This document shows, in pieces, positions 47,401 through 58,870 of a stretch of 64,000 nucleotides of DNA. A program made the translations under genes and the position numbers. The notes beneath the pieces were generated by a model. The model had not been told where the DNA came from and made no database searches. It worked only from the letters and a program-made list of their open reading frames with translations. How positions within the stretch are numbered: position 1 is the stretch's first letter; every line of letters starts with the position of its first letter. Source of the DNA: Cercis canadensis (taxonomy: Eukaryota; Streptophyta; Magnoliopsida; Fabales; Fabaceae); the NCBI GenBank assembly GCA_003255065.1, contig QAOA01005496.1:1-64000 (forward strand), in the 5' to 3' direction.

Positions 47401-49588
47401 TCCATACTATTGTGAGCAATATGTAACTCTTGAACCATAGTCAAGTTTCCAATGTCTCTTGGTATGATACCAGAAAGTTGATTAAATTGTAAGTTTATGA
47501 CTTTCAGTTTTGAAAGATTGCCGACCGCTTTAGAAATACCTCCTACAAAGATAACGAAAAGTGAAAGAAGAGATTAATAGAAGGCCTAGCCAAATAGCTC
47601 ATGTATTATCCATTATGTGATAAGTGATATAAAACAAAGTCAATTCTTCTATACAGATGCTAATTAAAAATTATGATTGAGTAATTTTTTTGTTCTTTTT
47701 ATCTTTAATAGATAAAGTTAGATTTTTTAGCTGGGCATATGGGGTATATGGATTCAAACCTAGGACTTCAACATTTGTTTGAGAATTCGCAATACATAAT
47801 TTTATTATTAGGGTAGTTTTAACATACCAAAAAAGTATGTGATATCTTATTAATGTGACAGCATTAATTATTGTTTATGTGAAAGTATTTAATCTTGACT
47901 ATTTAAAAATAAATAACCAAGATTTAATGCTTCCACATCAATAGTGAATAATGTTGTCAAGTCAAAGAGATATCATATACCTCTTTAGTATGTAAGAAAG
48001 GTCTTGTTTATGCATTATCTAGCAATACCAATCATATATGGCAAAACTAATATTTTATTTTGACACCACTACAAAGATCTCAAAAAATTAAGTCTTATAA
48101 AGTGTTTATTAAACACCCAGAATAGTGAAATTTTGAGTTTAACTGGGTCAAAATTATATAATTTAAAAAACTTGACTTCAAATAGAAGGTAACTTTGACT
48201 TAGTTAAACTTATCCATTATTTGGGTGTTTGACTCATATGTTGGGTTTAGTTTTTTGAGGTCTTTGCAATAAAGAGTTAGATTTTTGAATTCTTTGCAGA
48301 ATAATAGCTATGTGTATTAGAACTACCCATGTGTTATATTGCAAATTTATGTAAATTTAAATTTATTATTGAAAGAAGCATATTTTTACCTAATAAAATA
48401 AACAAATAAAAAGATTTTTTGTATGTGTTCCAATGATACACCTTATTCCACTTTAGTTATAATATACATTTGTTCGTTACAAGAGATGACTATTAGTATT
48501 TCTATATGACCAATGATCATTCTATGATTTCTAGTGGTCAAGTTATGACTATTAAAGATTAGATGACCATTGATCATATAAAACTACAAGTAGTCCCTGA
48601 CCATGAAAAATGACTAAGGCTTAAGAAAAATAAGATAAATTTTGGAATCCACCAATTTTTGTTTGTTTGTTTAAACTCATTTATATTAATTCTCTCGTAA
48701 ATCAATGCCCAAAAAATTTCCAAAAAATGATTTAACGTTTTGCTACACAAAAAACGATTGGACTTAATTGAACAACACATAAATTTATCCATAAAAAAAT
48801 GTTTTCCTTAAAAGTACATCATTTTTTTACTAGAAATATGTACGCATTAAAAGAATACTAATATCATACATCATAAGATCTAATACATTACCTGAAAACG
48901 AGTTAATAGCTAAATTCACCAATTCCAGTGAAGAGATGTTGAAGATTTCTGTGGGTATGCTGCCTGAAAGCATGTTCATTGCAGTATTTAGAGTCTTCAA
49001 TCGACACAGTTGACCAATCTCAATTGGAATGCTTCCACCAATATGATTAGAATTCAAATCCAAGGTCTCAAGCTTTGACAAGTTGGATATGGATAGTGGA
49101 ATAAAACCACCAAAACTATTATTTTGGAGACTCAAATGTTGAAGTTTCGATAAACCTCCTATCCATGGTGGAATCTCTCCACCGAATCCATTGTAGCTCA
49201 AGTTCAGTAACTTAACTCTATGCAATCGGTGTAACTCATTTGGTAGCTCACCATGGAAGCTGTTGTTGCTAAGGTCAAGTGCAGCAAGAAATGAGAGATT
49301 TCCCAGTTCAGGGGGCATGATACCAGTAAGGCCCATGTTACTAAGATTCAAGGCTTTCACTCTTCCATGACGGGCATCGCAAGTGACGCCAATCCAATTG
49401 CACAACGAAGAAGAATTTGACCAATTATTGGCCAAGAGATTTTGACTACTTAAAGTCATAGAGGATTTAAATGCAAGAAGGGAAGATTTATCAGAGGTGA
49501 AAGTGGTTCTTCTCATAGCTGAGTTACAGGCCATGAAGTAATGCAGCGAGAGCATGAAAATATAGATAAGAAAGCAAAGTTTGGCCAT
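38810..49588 (-). CDS. LRR receptor-like kinase copy 2 (LRR-XII), six exons, kinase motifs altered
   Basis: Predicted exons are 49588-48892, 47542-47399, 43757-43392, 42964-42746, 42025-40028 and 39168-38810, giving about 1,260 residues with phase-1 junctions throughout. It is closely similar to copy 1: signal peptide, LRRNT with CNWIGVTC, LRRs, transmembrane helix, non-RD kinase (HCD). Differences: an extra 48-residue LRR exon; glycine loop GNDSFGSV, where the second Gly is Asp; and the APE Glu becomes Lys, because the last base of exon 5 is A, not G. The lysine of VAIK, DFG and the subdomain XI Arg remain. It is probably a membrane receptor with weak or no kinase activity. A small unmerged overlap (N at 39960) lies in the last intron and does not affect coding. 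Confidence 0.85.
40028..42025 (-). CDS. RLK copy 2 exon 5: LRRs, transmembrane helix, kinase N-lobe to APE
   Basis: 1,998 bp, two codons longer than copy 1 (an extra Ser-Thr before the transmembrane helix). The donor reads CACCAA before GTATTTT: the last exon base is A where copy 1 has G, which weakens the splice consensus and changes the split codon from GAG to AAG. Confidence 0.85.
42746..42964 (-). CDS. RLK copy 2 exon 4: three LRRs
   Basis: 219 bp, acceptor TTATAG, donor GTACATTC, same phase and length as copy 1 exon 3. It encodes GEIPFSLFNMSSLREVVL and ends DNSLTG. Confidence 0.8.
43392..43757 (-). CDS. RLK copy 2 exon 3: five LRRs
   Basis: 366 bp, as in copy 1, with acceptor TTACAG and donor GTATGAAT. 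It encodes YNFLSGSMPLTIFNNSML and NNLSGNLPPNICHG-type repeats. All frames stay open across the exon. Confidence 0.8.
44329..44402. repeat. Compound microsatellite (CATA)n(TA)n
   Basis: About nine CATA units followed by about twenty TA units. Inside intron 2 of RLK copy 2; likely length-polymorphic. Confidence 0.95.
46180..46826 (+). pseudogene. LINE (L1-type) RNase H-like 3' fragment with poly-A tail
   Basis: Reads ELWGILHGIRIAWRPGYRKV, ILESDSVIAVQFVKEGCPPS and KFSIKHIFREGNRVADG, the RVT_3/RNase H-like domain that ends plant L1 ORF2. After a MITE insertion it resumes with ADGLAALGHSRIWVCIP, then degenerates to a typical LINE 3' end (GFAPSF-like) and an A-run at 46818-46826. It is 5'-truncated, as is usual for LINE copies. 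Confidence 0.8.
46465..46664. mobile_element. 179-bp long-TIR MITE (Mutator-like) inside the LINE
   Basis: The insert 46475-46653 is flanked by GTTGCAGATG on both sides (46465-46474 and 46654-46663), a 9-10 bp duplication as for Mutator-like elements. The two halves are inverted repeats of about 75 bp: the left arm has GGATCCAGTCATGTCACTTG and the right arm its near-complement. Taking it out rejoins the LINE frame exactly, confirming the boundaries. Confidence 0.85.
47399..47542 (-). CDS. RLK copy 2 exon 2: two LRRs, absent from copy 1
   Basis: 144 bp between acceptor TTTGTAG and donor GTATGATT, open in phase 1. It encodes GISKAVGNLSKLKVINLQFN and GIIPRDIGNLTMVQELHIAH, a clean pair of 24-residue LRRs. 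It is too short to stand out as an open frame by itself. Copy 1 has no such exon in its intron 1; decayed remnants of a further copy lie at 50702-50750 and 52977-53025. Confidence 0.8.
48892..49588 (-). CDS. RLK copy 2 exon 1: signal peptide, LRRNT, first LRRs
   Basis: 697 bp, the same length and boundaries as copy 1 exon 1. It starts MAKLCFLIYIFMLSLHYFMA and ends TTTTCAG before GTAATGTA. Its 5' 408 bp (49181-49588) are repeated at 51456-51863 across an N. Confidence 0.85.
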
Positions 49589-51455
49589 GTTTACTCGCTT
49601 GGATGAGTCTAAGCACCGGGGAAGAGAAGTACATATATAATATATTTTGGAAGAATTACGAAAAAGGAAAGAAAGAAAATGACCAGCGGTTTTGTTTTTT
49701 AAAACATTTTTTCAGTTTATTCCCTTCAAGTTCTAGAACTTGAAAAAAAGACCAAAATGTACTAAAGGCACTTCTTTTTCAAGTAAGTACTTGTCATATC
49801 ATATAAAATGACTAAAGTATGTCTTAGTGCTGTGTAATTATTCTGTTATGTATGTGATTATTCTCTTTATATTTAAACATAATAATGATATATATGAACA
49901 TAATAAATTTATAATAGCAATGAGTATTTTGGTCATTTTCCATAACTTAACAGACTTAGAAATTTTATCCTTTCAGCACTTTGTGATTTTTATTTTGTTT
50001 TAAAATCTTACAATAGTATATATATATATATATATATCCCGGAAACGTAGTCATCACGCAATCCTCAATCAATTTGTTGGCATCTATTGACTTGACTTTG
50101 ACAATCAATTCCAGAAGAAAAAAATTGGCAACTGAAACCACAACTCAGGCAGCACTCGCACCAGCCCTTTTTCTGTCTCTTTCTCCCTTTCAATTTCTAA
50201 CCCTGCCACACACGGCACAGAGAATTTTTCTTACTCGCCCAAATCAGAATTTTCCCAAAAAAAAAAAAAAAGAACGAAAGCGGGAGAATGTGAGATAGAG
50301 AAGAGCAAAAAATAAAAAAAGAGATAAGGGGAGAGTGAACGGAAAAAGGAAGAGAGCAGCGAGGACCATAACCAATGGACTTTATTTGTTGGAACCATTA
50401 GTGATCAAGTTTCCCTTACGCTGCTATTAGACTCCTCAAGTTTTCCTTAATCCTTTTGAGAAATTCTTAGACTAATTGTATTGTGAATACTTTGTTGATT
50501 GGAAATAAAACCTAAAATCTTATAAATCCCAATGTAATTCAACTTAATTAGTTACTTCATATGCAGACATAATAGTTATATTTATAGCTTTTTTTGCTGT
50601 ACTCTTTTAATGTATACTAATTTAAAAATGCTTCTAATTTTTAATAATTTATTTTTCATATTTTTTAAAAAATAGCAATAATGCAATTTGCGGAAATCGT
50701 ACTTTTCGTATGATTGTGGCGGGTATGTAACTCTTGAAACATGGTCATTTTTTTTAAAAGATGAAAGCTATAAGAATATAGTATTTTTTTTTTTTTTATT
50801 GAAGCAAAAAACAGCAAGAAGTGTTTGAAAAAAAAATTAAACTAGAACGAAGTGTCATTTTCATAAAACTTGAGGGTGAAGAAATTTTTTTTTTATATAT
50901 TAAATTATTTTTAACCTATGGTCAAATGACATATTCCATTAGGATCTTTTAGGATGCTATAATATTTAATAATTAAATCATATAATTCAAAAAATATTTT
51001 GATAATGTTATAGAGTAAACTCACCAAATTGTTTTTCTCTTAACCTTGAGCACTTAATTTTTATTTTTTTCTATTAAGAAAATGAGTGAGTAAGTAGGTG
51101 GAGAGTTTTCGGTCCTATTGTAATAGTGAATTCCAAGTAGACATAAGAATTAGTTTTACACATTTTATTCTTCTACTTAACGTAAAATTGTGTACTTATC
51201 CCGGGCCCCATTCCCGTTAAATTTTAGGAAGCAGCATGTCACTGTCAATTGACAATTAATTTGGATACATTCAACTTTTTTTGTGTATCAATATGCAGTT
51301 AGAACAAATAGGGGACATACAGTTCAAAGAAGGTGGCCGTTGCGGTCCTGAATCAATTTAGGCCCCCACTATCATTATCAATTTATCATGCCTTTCATGG
51401 CAACGGTGCAAATTTTACGTGGTGCTTTCTGTATCATAAGTTTTTTGTTTTTTTN
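49589..51455. repeat. Upstream region of RLK copy 2
   Basis: 49589-50040 matches U1 (20789-21240). A TATATA run is at 50017-50036. 50074-50298 holds an open frame of low complexity that I regard as chance. 50440-50760 is old RLK intron and exon debris. No intact gene is visible. Confidence 0.55.
50702..50750 (-). pseudogene. Decayed remnant of an RLK exon 2
   Basis: On the minus strand it reads ATGTTTCAAGAGTTACATAC and onward, matching the last ~50 bp of RLK copy 2 exon 2 (VQELHIAHN region), including a degenerate donor (AAAAGTACG). About 220 bp of the adjoining intron (50480-50700) also match 47120-47390. This indicates an older, now lost RLK copy just upstream of copy 2. The artefactual repeat carries it again near 52977-53025. 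Confidence 0.6.
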
Positions 51456-51863
51456 ACCGAATCCATTGTAGCTCAAGTTCAGTAACTTAACTCTATGCAA
51501 TCGGTGTAACTCATTTGGTAGCTCACCATGGAAGCTGTTGTTGCTAAGGTCAAGTGCAGCAAGAAATGAGAGATTTCCCAGTTCAGGGGGCATGATACCA
51601 GTAAGGCCCATGTTACTAAGATTCAAGGCTTTCACTCTTCCATGACGGGCATCGCAAGTGACGCCAATCCAATTGCACAACGAAGAAGAATTTGACCAAT
51701 TATTGGCCAAGAGATTTTGACTACTTAAAGTCATAGAGGATTTAAATGCAAGAAGGGAAGATTTATCAGAGGTGAAAGTGGTTCTTCTCATAGCTGAGTT
51801 ACAGGCCATGAAGTAATGCAGCGAGAGCATGAAAATATAGATAAGAAAGCAAAGTTTGGCCAT
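51456..51863 (-). pseudogene. Duplicate of RLK exon 1 5' part, probably artefactual
   Basis: Repeats 49181-49588: the same signal peptide, LRRNT and first LRRs up to LLNLSYNGFG, where the N at 51455 interrupts. There are no downstream exons. It should be read as the second half of an unmerged overlap, not as a third gene; if the duplication is real it is a truncated pseudogene. Confidence 0.75.
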
Positions 51864-53729
51864 GTTTACTCGCTTGTATGAGTCTAAGCACCGGGGAAGA
51901 GAAGTACATATATAATATATTTTGGAAGAATTACGAAAAAGGAAAGAAAGAAAATGACCAGCGGTTTTGTTTTTTAAAACATTTTTTCAGTTTATTCCCT
52001 TCAAGTTCTAGAACTTGAAAAAAAGACCAAAATGTACTAAAGGCACTTCTTTTTCAAGTAAGTACTTGTCATATCATACAAAATGACTAAAGTATGTCTT
52101 AGTACTGTGTAATTATTCTATTACGTATGTGATTATTCTCTTTATATTTAAACATAATAATGATATATATGAACATAATAAATTTATAATAGCAATGAGT
52201 ATTTTGGTCATTTTCCATAACTTAACAGACTTAGAAATTTTATCCTTTCAGCACTTTGTGATTTTTATTTTGTTTTAAAATCTTACAATAGTATATATAT
52301 ATATATATATATCCCGGAAACGTAGTCATCACGCAATCCTCAATCAATTTGTTGGCATCTATTGACTTGACTTTGACAATCAATTCCAGAAGAAAAAAAT
52401 TGGCAACTGAAACCACAACTCAGGCAGCACTCGCACCAGCCCTTTTTCTGTCTCTTTCTCCCTTTCAATTTCTAACCCTGCCACACACGGCACAGAGAAT
52501 TTTTCTTACTCGCCCAAATCAGAATTTTCCCAAAAAAAAAAAAAAAGAACGAAAGCGGGAGAATGTGAGATAGAGAAGAGCAAAAAATAAAAAAAGAGAT
52601 AAGGGGAGAGTGAACGGAAAAAGGAAGAGAGCAGCGAGGACCATAACCAATGGACTTTATTTGTTGGAACCATTAGTGATCAAGTTTCCCTTACGCTGCT
52701 ATTAGACTCCTCAAGTTTTCCTTAATCCTTTTGAGAAATTCTTAGACTAATTGTATTGTGAATACTTTGTTGATTGGAAATAAAACCTAAAATCTTATAA
52801 ATCCCAATGTAATTCAACTTAATTAGTTACTTCATATGCAGACATAATAGTTATATTTATAGCTTTTTTTGCTGTACTCTTTTAATGTATACTAATTTAA
52901 AAATGCTTCTAATTTTTAATAATTTATTTTTCATATTTTTTAAAAAATAGCAATAATGCAATTTGCGGAAATCGTACTTTTCGTATGATTGTGGCGGGTA
53001 TGTAACTCTTGAAACATGGTCATTTTTTTTAAAAGATGAAAGCTATAAGAATATAGTATTTTTTTTTTTTTTATTGAAGCAAAAAACAGCAAGAAGTGTT
53101 TGAAAAAAAAATTAAACTAGAACGAAGTGTCATTTTCATAAAACTTGAGGGTGAAGAAATTTTTTTTTTATATATTAAATTATTTTTAACCTATGGTCAA
53201 ATGACATATTCCATTAGGATCTTTTAGGATGCTATAATATTTAATAATTAAATCATATAATTCAAAAAATATTTTGATAATGTTATAGAGTAAACTCACC
53301 AAATTGTTTTTCTCTTAACCTTGAGCACTTAATTTTTATTTTTTTCTATTAAGAAAATGAGTGAGTAAGTAGGTGGAGAGTTTTCGGTCCTATTGTAATA
53401 GTGAATTCCAAGTAGACATAAGAATTAGTTTTACACATTTTATTCTTCTACTTAACGTAAAAGTGTGTACTTATCCCAGGCCCCATTCCCGTTAAATTTT
53501 AGGAAGCAGCATGTCACTGTCAATTGACAATTAATTTGGATACATTCAACTTTTTTTGTGTATCAATATGCAGTTAGAACAAATAGGGGACATACAGTTC
53601 AAAGAAGGTGGCCGTTGCGGTCCTGAATCAATTTAGGCCCCCACTATCATTATCAATTTATCATGCCTTTCATGGCAACGGTGCAAATTTTACGTGGTGC
53701 TTTCTGTATCATAAGTTTTTTGTTTTTTT

Positions 53730-55179
53730 GTGTTTTCCTTCTCATCTCAGTCTTCTATATACCTCTATACAAGTTAAAAATGGTAGCGTCTATGATATAT
53801 ATCGATGGATTTGTTTGGATCTATTGACTTGACTTGGACAGTAATTACTATCACCATTAATTGTCTTCATTTGCATCTGTTGACTTGACTTGGATTAGAA
53901 CCACCTTATATATATATTTTGAGCAAAAAAAGTTAAAACTGGAATAAACATTAATTTGTTTTTTTTTTTTTATATTGTTTATAGAATTTTGATCACTTCT
54001 CACATTGAGGGCAAACATTTCTTGATTAACAAGACATTGCTTTTCGAATAAAGTTAAACATACTATTATTAGGAGAAAACTATAGTATAAGGATCTTCAT
54101 TTATATATGAAAATAATTAGGATCTCAACTAAGAGACATACAAATTTAAATACCACTTAAAAAAACTGCATTTTTAGGCTGCGGTTAAATATGGGTTTTG
54201 AAAACCACTAAATTCAGTTTTTGTAAAGATTGCACAGCCAATGGGGGTTTGCCATTGGGAAGAGATTTTTTGGCGATCGAAATCGATCCTCAAAAGAAAA
54301 TCTATAAAAAGAATTGTGACCACACACACACCTATCCCTATCTCCATGCTTGATTCTCAACTGGAGAACAATTAAGGAGCTTAACAAGTATGGGTACAAT
54401 TGTTATTCCTAGGTGGAAGCCCAAAGTTAAACACAAATGGAACAAGGAAGCAAGCAGCCTCGATATTAGCCCTAATGAATGTTAAAACAGCTTGAGGAGT
54501 ATCATTGTAGTGTGTAAGACTAACATTAACATCAAGAGACATATTCTTCTCAATCTGAATAGAACCTATATAGTCCAGTCTCTAAAAATTTTGTAACTCA
54601 TCTTCTCTTTCATTAACTCTTTAATTTCTGCACTCTATTGTTTATATCGTTTAGATCTAGAATTGCTTTGTATTTTTATATTATTTTTCCACTTCTAGAT
54701 CTGTACATCAATTGTGAATTTCTTGTTTATTTGCTAAAGTTTCAATACAGTTATGTATACCACTATTGAAAGGGGTATTCACCTCAGGTAGCCTATTCCA
54801 TTATTCCATAAAATCTACTATCGGATAATGGATCTAAAACCTTTCGATAAAATAATGGTCAAACTTGGATATTGGAGGGGCACATGTGACATGCGTAAAT
54901 TTCAATGTGGCAGTGAACTTGTTTTTTATTACTGGTCAGAAACCTCAGATTTCTTGGTGTTTTTACAGAGATTTTTCTCTTGCTCCAGAGAGAGATGCAG
55001 AGTGGAATCATGGGTGGTTATTCAAATGCTAGAGTTGTGGGCAGTAGAATTTGTATTTGGCACTAATCATAATTGGTGGAGTAAGAGAGATTCTCATTTC
55101 TTATTTAGCAGAACAGTGATATTCCTTTGGGTACAATGAGTAAACGTATTCAGTGGACAATGAGTAGTCATACAGGTTC
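53730..55179. repeat. Segmental duplication block U, copy 2
   Basis: Matches 21900-23787 of U1 without the 450-bp hAT element. 54176-54215 carries the 'ggctgcggttaaatatgggttttgaaaacc' type hairpin also at 22317-22350. The ORF-like stretch at 54828-55139 is the paralogue of 23438. Confidence 0.7.
54828..55139 (+). other. Unidentified 103-codon ORF, paralogue of 23438
   Basis: Starts MDLKPFDKIMVKLGYWRG and continues RERCRVESWVVIQMLELWAV to a TGA at 55137-55139. The U1 copy has TGA in place of TGG within the first third. No domain, signal peptide or clear codon bias is visible. Coding status is doubtful. Confidence 0.25.
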
Positions 55180-56092
55180 ACATTCACATGGAGGTAGAAG
55201 AATGAATGAATAGTCAGCTACAATATTTCCCTGTGTCTATTCATTTTTCTTCTGTTTAAATGGAAGTATAAGCATGTTGGCACCGGATGTAGATTTCATT
55301 AAACCAGATTGTCTTTGTATAAACTTCATATGAGTGTGGAAATACCATGATATACTGCTATGCAAGTGAACCATGTCTTAGGAACATCTTTCTAAGACTT
55401 CGTACACTTCTCGATCTCCACACATTTTAAATATTAGAAATTTGTTTTCACTTTTAAACACATATTTTCCTTTTCTAGGAGATTGAGGTTCAAGAACTAA
55501 TGCAGGCTCCAAATTTGAAGACTTTCTTCTTACTACTTAACATTCAATGCTATGCTGATTTCATAATTTTATTTTTTTTGATAATTTATTTTCAAGAGAG
55601 TTAATAAATAATTGATAACATTTTATGGTTCTATTCGTGAGAACTGTCTTATAGTTCAATTTGAGCTTAAACTGCACCTATCGCATCGTTGTATACTAAA
55701 TTAGATTCTGCAAACAATACTAGCATTGTTTTGTATGCCTAAGCACTTAATTTTTCTAATAAGAAGTTATGAATAACTGGTATCTGAAAGGGGAACTATT
55801 ATTAGTCATGAAATGCTACTTTTAGAACTAGGTTGGGCATGGCTATTTTGTTCAAAGCATTAGTCTCCTTGACTAAGATATGATGCCTCCTCTAATTTAT
55901 TGATTCCTGCATCTCTTGTTTTGGTAAATTATATTGTGTGATTTTAACAGGTTAATGCTTTAACAACTGAATATCCAATGTGTATGATGATTGTTTATGT
56001 CAATAGAAGATCCATATTTGCAATATTGTGATTCAACAGTTGTCACCTGTATTGAAACTTGGCAGCTATATTAATCTTCAGCAGCTTCGTTG
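55180..56092. other. Spacer between U2 and W2, no gene recognised
   Basis: This stretch is the DNA expected next to the copia insertion site of U1, but there it is replaced by transposon DNA. A CTAG-flanked open stretch (EIEVQELMQAPNLKTF, from 55481) follows a pyrimidine-rich tract and looks like the start of an exon; nothing else supports it. Confidence 0.4.
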
Positions 56093-58870
56093 GGCACAGA
56101 AGGTACTCAAATGATAACTGGCCAAAAAACTCTCTCTGCATAAAAAGGGAATTCTCAAAGTACCCATTTATATGAAGCTACATTTGTCTAGATGGATGAT
56201 TAATTTGTCTCAGGTTTAATAAGTCTAATTTCACCCTTTAAGTGGATCAGGCCAAAATTACTGGGTTATCAAAAAAAAAAAAATTTATTGATACATAACT
56301 TTTAATTAAACCTTTTCATGAGCTTCCTATATACATATGTGGGGAGGGTCGATTCCATTATATTTAGCATGCTTCACCTATTTAGGATGGGATTTCCTTT
56401 TCTGCCAAAAACAAGAGTCTGAGCAATTTTAATGGGATTTTTATTCACTGAAGCACTTAACTTTTGAATAATATTACTGTATAATTTGGCTTTTGCATAT
56501 TTAATGTGCTTTACTTGAAGTGTTATTACTTATATGAGATCTACTATATTCCATATTTCAGCTTATCATTAAACTTAATTGTAATTTGTAAATTACTAGT
56601 AAAATTTAAGATTAAGTTCATTAAAAAATTGGATATTTTATTTTTCTCAACATAAAATAAATTGCTATTAATTAACCAAAACTTTTCAACTATTAAAATT
56701 AAAATATACTAAGAAGTTCTTTGTCACCTGCAGCAAGGTGCCCTCGTGCATAGGTGGCAATGGTAATATTAAGAATGTCTAGTATTCTTAATATTTGAAG
56801 GGGATTGCTAACCTCTTATAAGTTGTGGGGAAATTAGCAATATCCTGATGTTCAAATAAACAAAAAGAACATCCTTCTTATTTAAGGATAAATAAAAATA
56901 CTATATTTTAGTAATTGTATCAAACATCACCGTAAAATAATTTCTATTATCATTGAACTCCTACAACTTTCATAATTAGTTAAAAGGTTAATATAAAGTA
57001 CTGAACAAATAGAGACAAAACATTATTACGTTCCTAAGTTACAATCAATAACTTACAATCGCACACACTTTTTTCCTATGTTTTTAATTACTGAACATTT
57101 TACAATTTTTTTGTTTTAAATGACCCATACAATAATAATTAGCTTTGTCCTAATACTCATTTTTATTTTTATTTTAATATTTTACTTATGATTTTAAATT
57201 TAAATATGAAACTCACNATTTTAAATTTAAATACGAAACTCACAAGTCTTTAAAATAATTTCAATATTACTCAGCTACATGTGTTTGGTACCCACTTTAC
57301 CAATGAGTATAATAGACTTAAATTTTTTTTAATAATTATTTATTAATTTCTCAACAAATTAACCTAAATTTCTTTAAAATTACAATTCTAAAAATAGTAA
57401 AAAAAAAAAACAGAGAAAAACGGAGAGTGGAGAGAGAGAACAATAGAGAGAAAGCATATGCCATGGCCCATTCTATGGCATGGGCAGAGGGCAGAGAGCA
57501 GAGAGAAAGAGTATCAAAGAAAGATGGAGACAGAGGAGCCATGGCCCATTCTATGGCATGGGCAGAGGGCAGAGAGCAGAGAGCAGAGAGAAAGAGTATC
57601 AAAGAAAGATGGAGACAGAGGTAGAGCAAGAGGAATAGAAATAGAGACACCTAAGCAAAGGAGAAAGGGAGAAGGTTGAGAAGGAGGAATTCAAATTTCA
57701 GATTTAGTATACGGTAATCCTCTGTCTCCTTTTTTCTGGGTATGTTTTTATTTCTTGCCCTTTACTTTCATTCAAGAATCCCAATTTTCTCTCCCATTGT
57801 TGAGAGTGGTATTTGAGGAAAAGCTTGGGTGCTATGCCTGTGAATGAGAGAGGAAGAAGATGAGTGAAAATGCAGGAGAAAGAGTTTCAGGGGAGAGGAA
57901 CAGGAGGGAAAAGCTTAGAGGGGTAGGGGAAAAGTTGATGAGAGGAGAAAGAATATACGGTAATCCTCTGTCTCCTTTTTTCTGGGTATGTTTTTATTTC
58001 TCGCCCTTTACTTTCATTCAAGAATCCCAATTTTCTCTCCCATTGTTGAGAGTGGTATTTGAGGAAAAGCTTGGGTGCTATGCCTGTGAATGAGAGAGGA
58101 AGAAGATGACTGAAAATGCAGGAGAAAGAGTTTCAGGGGAGAGGAACAGGAGGAAAAAGCTTAGAGGGGTAGGGGAAAAGTTGATGAGAGGAGAAAGAAT
58201 GATTAAGAATAAAAAAGAAAATTAGATGGATCAAATCCATCATTTGGACAAAGTAATAGGACTAAAATTGCAATTAAGCCTAATATATAACAACAAATGA
58301 GCCACACATTTTGTGGTAGTGGGAATGGGTGCAACTTTGTGAAATGCTATATATAGCCATTGAAAATTATTTCATGTTGTGGGGCAAATGCTCCCACATC
58401 CTTATACATAGATCCACCACTACTGAATTGGAGCTTCTGGTATGTTCTTTTCTTGTCTACTAGTTAAGCAATGAAAGAGTAATCTGTAACCAATCTGGAT
58501 TAATGTTGTGGAAGAAAACAAGAGAAAGTGGCATATTAGTTGGATTGGGTCGGAAGAGTCAAGTATCAGTTGGATAGCTTGAGGCAGTGATTCATGAGCT
58601 GAATGTATGTACCTTTGAGATGGGAAATTAGTGCTTGGCAATGAAAGGAAGTTGTAATACAAATAAGTGGTGATCAACAAGAAACCTGTTTGGGAAACAT
58701 GAATTAGCATTTAGGAAGCCATTATGTTGGAGATAGTTATACTTTGAAGAGATTGACATTTTCTTTGTTTTTCTTGGTGTTATAGGTGGCATTGTATTTT
58801 ATGGCTTAGGTTACTGATAGATTCTAAATCAATCTGTTCATACACAGATCAAGAGTAAAGGAAAATTAGT
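56093..58870. repeat. Segmental duplication block W, copy 2
   Basis: Matches W1. It contains a 78-bp tandem pair at 57460-57621 with the hairpin word GCCCATTCTATGGCATGGGC, and a 246-bp tandem pair at 57708-58199. A single N at 57217 separates two copies of 'attttaaatttaaatatgaa' and following bases. About 290 bp at 58480-58770 are not in W1. No gene. Confidence 0.65.
57708..58199. repeat. 246-bp direct tandem duplication
   Basis: Units at 57708-57953 and 57954-58199 both begin 'tatacggtaatcctctgtct' and end in 'gagaggagaaagaa'. There are only a few differences between units. Confidence 0.9.

Larger units (their letters stand above)
49181..53729. repeat. 2,274-bp direct repeat joined by one N (likely unmerged contig overlap)
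   Basis: 49181-51454 and 51456-53729 are nearly identical and collinear at a constant offset of 2,275, separated by a single N at 51455. The first copy's last base and the second copy's first base both sit at the N, as expected if one contig's end was not merged with the next contig's start. Only a handful of substitutions differ (e.g. near 49603/51878, 49802/52077 and 51187/53462). Block U1 has a single copy of this DNA. Confidence 0.9.

Noticed and set aside
51378..51863. A third LRR-RLK gene
   Set aside because: It is a near-identical repeat of 49181-49588 beginning at an N, without further exons; best explained as an unmerged overlap.
57427..57679. Arg/Glu/Ser-rich open frames with repeated HSMAWAEGREQR
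   Set aside because: They come from a 78-bp tandem repeat in purine-rich simple sequence; several frames are open at once and no homologous protein is apparent.
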